Source of the DNA: DASUCS01 sp041166745
Lineage (GTDB): Bacteria > Actinomycetota > Acidimicrobiia > Acidimicrobiales > JACDCH01
Assembly (NCBI GenBank): GCA_041166745.1
Contig: JBEEGH010000019.1
Location: 124,001-188,000 of the forward strand
DNA length: 64,000 nucleotides
Reading direction: 5' to 3'
Shown here: positions 59,947-64,000 of the stretch, piece after piece
Position numbering within the stretch: the stretch's first letter is position 1
How the letters are laid out: each line of letters starts with the position of its first letter
Position numbers and translations under genes: made by a program
The notes under the pieces: generated by a model
What the model saw: only the letters and a program-made list of their open reading frames with translations
Database searches by the model: none
What the model was told of the DNA's origin: nothing

Positions 59947-61091
59947 TCGTCGCTGACGCAGAGCTGCGGCCGCCGAAGAAGCGGGGTCCGTTCGGGCGTC
60001 TCTACCACGGCGAAACGAACATCGACTTCATCGGTCGGACCAAGCTGTGGTTTGCGATCTCTGCGGCGTTCCTGCTCGTCGGGCTCGGTTCGCTGCTACT
60101 GAATGGGCTCAACCTCGGCATCGACTTCAAGGGCGGGGCGGTCTACGAGGTTCCGTCGGACACGCTGACCGTCGAGCAGGCGCGGTCCGCGCTGAGCCCG
60201 TTCGGCATAGGTGATCCGAAGGTGCAAGAACTCAAGAGTTCGACGCTCCGCATCATTCGTGTGCAGACGCCGACGCTCGACCCCACGAAAGCCCAACAGG
60301 TGCAGCAGGCCTTGGCCGATGCAGCCCAGCTCACCGTCGGTGAGGTGAATCGCGACGAAGTGGGCCCTTCCTGGGGGAACGAGATCAGCAACAAGGCGCG
60401 CAACGCGCTGATCGTGTTCCTGTTGGTCATCACGCTGTACATCTCGATGCGATTCGAGTTCAAGATGGCCGTGCCGACTCTCGTCGCGCTGGTACACGAC
60501 GTGTTGATGACGATCGGGGTGTACTCGATCAGTGGCCTCGAGGTGACGCCGGCCACGGTCGTCGCGTTGCTGACCATCCTCGGCTATTCGATCTACGACG
60601 GCATCGTCGTGTTCGACAAGGTGCACGAGAACACGCGCCTCGTTTCAGCCACCAACCGGATGTCGTACGGCGACATGGTCAACCTCTCGCTCAACCAGAC
60701 GCTGATGCGGTCGCTCAACACGTCGATCACCGCGTTGATCCCGATCACGTCGTTGCTGGTGATCGGCTCGTTGATCCTGGGCGCGACCACCCTCGAGGAA
60801 TTCGGGCTGGCGCTCCTCATCGGCCTTGCTTCCGGTGCCTATTCGTCGATCTTCGTGGCGTCGCCGCTGCTCGTGATCTACAAGGAGCGCGAGCCGAGGT
60901 ATCGAGACATTCGCCGGCGGCTGCAGGAGCGGACGAGCCCACGGCGCGCGGCCACCGACGACACGACGGAACGCGATGACGACGCACCCGAGCCTGTAGC
61001 CGAGACGACTCCAGCCGCGGCGAGGGCCGGCGGTGGGCGCGTCGCCACGAACATCCCACCGCGGCCCCGCAAGAAGGGCAAGCGCAGGTAG
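59943..61091 (+). CDS. secF: Protein translocase subunit SecF
   Basis: A 382-aa partner of SecD. N-terminal basic segment, first helix, G-I-D-F-K-G-G-A, then five further helices containing R-F-E-F-K-M-A and S-I-Y-D-G-I-V-V-F-D-K-V. The long polar C-terminal tail (about 60 residues, Arg/Pro/Thr-rich) ends R-K-K-G-K-R-R. 4-nt overlap with secD, and 3 nt before apt. Confidence 0.95.
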   Translation: MIVADAELRPPKKRGPFGRLYHGETNIDFIGRTKLWFAISAAFLLVGLGSLLLNGLNLGIDFKGGAVYEVPSDTLTVEQARSALSPFGIGDPKVQELKSSTLRIIRVQTPTLDPTKAQQVQQALADAAQLTVGEVNRDEVGPSWGNEISNKARNALIVFLLVITLYISMRFEFKMAVPTLVALVHDVLMTIGVYSISGLEVTPATVVALLTILGYSIYDGIVVFDKVHENTRLVSATNRMSYGDMVNLSLNQTLMRSLNTSITALIPITSLLVIGSLILGATTLEEFGLALLIGLASGAYSSIFVASPLLVIYKEREPRYRDIRRRLQERTSPRRAATDDTTERDDDAPEPVAETTPAAARAGGGRVATNIPPRPRKKGKRR

Positions 61092-61094
61092 CCG

Positions 61095-61625
61095 ATGATG
61101 GACGCCAACGAGCTACGCGCCTGCGTCCGCGACATTCCTGACTTCCCGAAGATGGGGGTCATCTACAAGGACATCACGCCGCTGCTCGCCAATCCGGAGG
61201 CGTTTCGGTCGACCGTCGACTTGATCGCCGATCACTTCGACGGGACGGTCATCGACCGTGTCCTGGGGGTCGAGGCGCGCGGCTTCATCATCGCCGCGCC
61301 GGTTGCATACCGATTCGGCGCCGCGTTCGTACCGGTGCGCAAGGCCGGCAAGTTGCCATGGGAGATCGAGCGCGAGGAGTACGAGCTCGAGTACGGCACC
61401 GACCTCCTCGAGATCCACCGGGACGCGGTCGAGCCGGGCTCGCGTGTGGTGATCGTCGACGACGTGCTGGCGACCGGAGGCACGGCCGGGGCCACCATCC
61501 GCCTGGTCGAGAAGCTCGGTGGCATCGTTGCGGGACTCGGGTTCGTCATCGAGCTCGGCTTCCTGAAGGGGCGCGAGAAGCTCGAGGGCTACGACGTCCT
61601 CTCGCTCGTCACCTACGAGGAGTAG
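61095..61625 (+). CDS. apt: Adenine phosphoribosyltransferase
   Basis: A 176-aa salvage enzyme making AMP from adenine and PRPP. P-D-F-P-K-x-G-V-I-Y-K-D-I-T-P-L-L is the family opening; V-I-V-D-D-V-L-A-T-G-G-T is the PRPP loop; E-A-R-G-F-I follows the usual position. ATG 61095 or 61098. Between secF and rel, as in mycobacteria. Confidence 0.95.
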   Translation: MMDANELRACVRDIPDFPKMGVIYKDITPLLANPEAFRSTVDLIADHFDGTVIDRVLGVEARGFIIAAPVAYRFGAAFVPVRKAGKLPWEIEREEYELEYGTDLLEIHRDAVEPGSRVVIVDDVLATGGTAGATIRLVEKLGGIVAGLGFVIELGFLKGREKLEGYDVLSLVTYEE

Positions 61626-61636
61626 CCGGGCCCCCG

Positions 61637-61642
61637 TAGAAT
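61637..61642 (+). promoter_or_regulatory. Putative -10 box of a leaderless promoter (rel)
   Basis: TAGAAT, close to the TATAAT consensus, 6 nt before ATG 61649. There is no Shine-Dalgarno in the 23-nt gap. Confidence 0.5.
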
Positions 61643-61648
61643 CAACCG

Positions 61649-63865
61649 ATGGCAACGGTGACGCGGGTTCTTCCCTGGCGGCGCAACAGCGTCCCGCCGG
61701 CCGAAGAGGTGGCCCCGCTCGTCAGCGCGTTCCGGTCGCACCACCCGAAGTCGAGCCCGTTGATGATCACCCGGGCGTACGAGGTGGCCGCGGAAGCCCA
61801 TCGTCAGCAAGTGCGCAAGTCGGGCGAGTCGTACATCCACCACCCGCTCGCCGTAGCCGCCATCGTCGCCGACCTCGGCCTCGACGACATCACGATCGCC
61901 GCCGCACTCCTTCACGACGCCGTCGAAGACACGAACATCACGCTCGAGCACGTCATCGCCGAATTCGGCCCCGATGTCGCCGGCATCGTCGATGGCGTCA
62001 CGAAGCTCGAACGCATCCAGTTCGACTCGAAGGAGGCGCAGCAGGCCGCCACGATGCGCAAGATGCTCGTGGCGATGGCCAAAGACGTCCGTGTGCTGAT
62101 CATCAAGCTCTCGGACCGGCTGCACAACATGGCGACCCTCGCGGCGCTCCCGGCGAGCAAGCAGGAGCGCATCGCCCGCGAGACCATCGACATCTACGCA
62201 CCCTTGGCTCACCGTCTCGGCATGCAAGACATGAAGCAGCAACTGGAAGACTTGGCCTTCGCCACGCTGCACCCGAAGCGCTACGCCGAGATCGATCACA
62301 TGGTGTCGAGCCGCACGCCCGAGCGCGAGTTGTATCTCGCGCAGGTGCTCGAAGACGTGCGCGGACGGTTGGAGGAGCTGCGCATCGTCGCGGAGGTCAC
62401 CGGTCGCCCGAAGCACATGTGGAGCATCTACGAGAAGATGGTGGTGAAGGGCAAGGAGTTCACCGACATCTTCGATCTCGTCGGCATCCGCGTGATCGTG
62501 GAGACGGTGAAGGACTGCTACGCCGCGCTGGGTTCCATCCACGCCACGTGGAAGCCCGTGCAAGGGCGCTTCAAGGACTACATCGCCATGCCGAAGTTCA
62601 ACCTCTATCAGTCGTTGCACACGACGGTCGTAGGGCCCGGCGGCAAGACGGTGGAGGTGCAGATCCGCACGCGCGAGATGCACCAGCGAGCCGAGTACGG
62701 CGTGGCCGCCCACTACGGCTACAAGGGCGACGACTCGGCGTCCGACATGCCGTGGCTCAGCCGCATCATCGACTGGCAACAGGAGACGTCTGACCCGAGT
62801 GCGTTCATGGAGACGTTGAAGGTCGACCTCGATCAAGACGAGGTGTACGTGTTCACGCCCAAGGGTCAGGTGATGACGCTGCCGAACGGCGCGACGCCGA
62901 TCGACTTCGCATACTCGATCCACACCGAGGTCGGGCACGCGTGCATCGGGGCGCGTCTGAACGGTCGGCTCGTGCCGCTCCATTCGACACTGACGTCGGG
63001 TGACACGGTGGAGATCTTCACGTCGAAGGTGGAAGGCGCCGGACCGTCGCGTGATTGGTTGCAGATCGTCACCACGCCGCGGGCAGCGAACAAGATCCGG
63101 CAGTGGTTCTCGCGTGAGCGGCGGGAAGACGCCATCGACAACGGCCGTGATGAGCTGATCAAGGCCCTGCGACGCGAGGGTCTTCCCGTACAGAAGATCG
63201 CGGCCTCGAACTTGCTCAACGAGGTGGCGACGACACTCAACTACGCCGACCTCGATGCGTTGCACGCGTCGATCGGGGAGAACCACGTCTCGGCGAAGTC
63301 AGTGGCGTCCCGCATCGCGAAGGAGCTGCGCGACGGCGAGCCCGAGCGCGAGGAGCAGCTGCCCACCACCGTGCGCCAGCCTCGGGCGCGTCGTGAACGG
63401 CCGGCGATCGGTGTGCACGTCGAGGGCCTCGACGACGTGATGGTGCGCCTGTCGCGTTGCTGCACCCCGGTGCCCGGCGACGAGATCATGGGCTTCGTCA
63501 CCCGGGGTCGCGGTGTGTCCGTGCACCGTTCCGATTGCGCGAACGCCGTGTCGCTCGCGGGCGGGAAGGGCGAGCGGCTCATCGAGGTCGAATGGGACAC
63601 GGACATCACCGGCATGTTCGTGGCGTCGATCGAGGTGAAGGCGCTCGACCGCGCCCGCCTCCTGTCCGATGTGGCCAAGACGCTCTCCGACCAACACGTG
63701 AACATCCTCACGTGCACGTCGAACACGGGCAGCGATCGCATCTCGAAGATGCGCTTCGACTTCGAACTCGGCGACCCGTCCCACCTCGAGTCGCTGCTCT
63801 CCCAGATCAAGCGCATCGAGAGCGTGTACGACGCCTACCGCGTGGTACCCGGCAAAGGCGCCTGA
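61649..63865 (+). CDS. rel: Bifunctional (p)ppGpp synthetase/hydrolase Rel
   Basis: A 738-aa stringent-response enzyme. HD hydrolase domain (about 35-190; H89-D90 in L-L-H-D-A-V-E-D-T), synthetase domain (about 225-375; R307-F-K-D310, then Y-Q-S-L-H-T-T), TGS domain (about 395-455, Y-V-F-T-P-K-G) and C-terminal ACT domain (about 655-735). The R-x-K-D motif rather than E-x-D-D marks the bifunctional Rel type. Both catalytic sites look intact. Apparently leaderless. Confidence 0.97.
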   Translation: MATVTRVLPWRRNSVPPAEEVAPLVSAFRSHHPKSSPLMITRAYEVAAEAHRQQVRKSGESYIHHPLAVAAIVADLGLDDITIAAALLHDAVEDTNITLEHVIAEFGPDVAGIVDGVTKLERIQFDSKEAQQAATMRKMLVAMAKDVRVLIIKLSDRLHNMATLAALPASKQERIARETIDIYAPLAHRLGMQDMKQQLEDLAFATLHPKRYAEIDHMVSSRTPERELYLAQVLEDVRGRLEELRIVAEVTGRPKHMWSIYEKMVVKGKEFTDIFDLVGIRVIVETVKDCYAALGSIHATWKPVQGRFKDYIAMPKFNLYQSLHTTVVGPGGKTVEVQIRTREMHQRAEYGVAAHYGYKGDDSASDMPWLSRIIDWQQETSDPSAFMETLKVDLDQDEVYVFTPKGQVMTLPNGATPIDFAYSIHTEVGHACIGARLNGRLVPLHSTLTSGDTVEIFTSKVEGAGPSRDWLQIVTTPRAANKIRQWFSRERREDAIDNGRDELIKALRREGLPVQKIAASNLLNEVATTLNYADLDALHASIGENHVSAKSVASRIAKELRDGEPEREEQLPTTVRQPRARRERPAIGVHVEGLDDVMVRLSRCCTPVPGDEIMGFVTRGRGVSVHRSDCANAVSLAGGKGERLIEVEWDTDITGMFVASIEVKALDRARLLSDVAKTLSDQHVNILTCTSNTGSDRISKMRFDFELGDPSHLESLLSQIKRIESVYDAYRVVPGKGA

Positions 63866-63876
63866 ACCTGCCCGCC

Positions 63877-64000
63877 ATGACGCACGGGCGACCGCCAATC
63901 CGTCATCCGAACGCTCTGGCCATGGTCCCGGTTGGTCTCCTCCTCGTGCTGTGTGGTCTGCCCCTGACCGCGGTGTCGCTCGGCGGGACCGGAGACACAT
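63877..64000 (+). CDS. Truncated gene at window edge, membrane or exported protein
   Basis: ATG 63877 opens a frame of 41 codons that runs off the window. After P-P-I-R-H-P-N-A-L a hydrophobic stretch (V-P-V-G-L-L-L-V-L-C-G-L-P-L-T-A-V) suggests a signal anchor or first membrane helix. 11 nt after rel. Too short to identify. Confidence 0.5.
   Translation, partial: MTHGRPPIRHPNALAMVPVGLLLVLCGLPLTAVSLGGTGDT

Noticed and set aside
61613..63286. 557-codon minus-strand open frame opposite rel
   Set aside because: It is a shadow of the intact rel gene.

Overview
The window is high-GC, densely packed bacterial DNA with no mobile element, CRISPR array, rRNA or recognisable tRNA. The gene set points to an actinobacterium: a mycothiol ligase (mshC), an F420-type NADP reductase (npdG), an InhA-like enoyl reductase, and a phosphatidylinositol-mannoside block (pgsA-patA-pimA). 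From about 30.7 kb to the right end the order thrS - HIT - pgsA - patA - pimA ... pdxS ... pdxT - yebC ... ruvC-ruvA-ruvB ... yajC-secD-secF-apt-rel follows the order known from Mycobacterium tuberculosis, interrupted by lineage-specific insertions. Queuosine genes (queA, tgt), a GGDEF-EAL protein, Thr-rich exported proteins and uncharacterised genes suggest a deep, non-mycobacterial branch. Acidimicrobiia would fit, but this is inference.

Layout. 0-0.5 kb: a STAS-like protein. 0.5-5.6 kb: a four-gene minus-strand operon (GT4 glycosyltransferase, toroid-like protein, GH130 phosphorylase-like protein, DUF4177-like protein) divergent from a second GT4. 5.6-14.9 kb: a small zinc-ribbon gene coupled to an unknown gene, a MetE-core methyltransferase homologue, a membrane PAS-PAS-GGDEF-EAL protein, two oxidoreductases, a YceH-family protein and an acyl-CoA dehydrogenase. 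14.9-19.35 kb: a TPP riboswitch and the thiamine salvage operon thiN-thiB-thiP-thiQ. 19.4-30.7 kb: an exported M23 peptidase, an SRPBCC protein, an ABC ATPase-MFS pair, tandem CNNM/CorC proteins, a phosphotransferase-DUF6285 pair, fabI, npdG-mshC, plsC and a GNAT gene. 30.7-39.7 kb: thrS, HIT, membrane and DinB-like genes, an EF-G-like GTPase and the PIM block, closed by a strong hairpin. 39.9-49.8 kb: lemA-htpX, a DUF3048 lipoprotein, pdxS and pdxT separated by a reverse block (spermidine-synthase-like, PhyH-like, GNAT), yebC, a canonical STAS protein and a peroxiredoxin. 49.8-64 kb: an ABC-2 exporter, DUF1361, ruvCAB, a membrane-anchored ECF sigma factor with a tiny secreted-protein gene, queA-tgt, yajC-secD-secF, apt, rel and a truncated gene at the edge.

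How the genes work together. The riboswitch operon imports thiamine (ThiB, ThiP, ThiQ) and converts it to TPP (ThiN). PgsA, PatA and PimA act in sequence on phosphatidylinositol-phosphate and PIM lipids. PdxS and PdxT form the PLP synthase. RuvA, RuvB and RuvC process Holliday junctions. QueA and Tgt modify tRNA, and YajC/SecD/SecF assist Sec export.

Genome style. Co-directional genes commonly overlap by 4 nt (ATGA/GTGA). Five of eight convergent junctions have interlocked stop codons on a single 4-nt word (CTAG, TTAG or CTAA). Many starts sit 6-7 nt behind a TANNNT box, as expected of leaderless mRNAs. At least three genes appear to need a non-canonical start codon (ATC or CTG). I did not find a clearly novel multi-gene defence or mobile system. 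The most unusual items are the sigma-factor/secreted-peptide pair, the GT4/toroid/GH130 operon and these start and stop arrangements.
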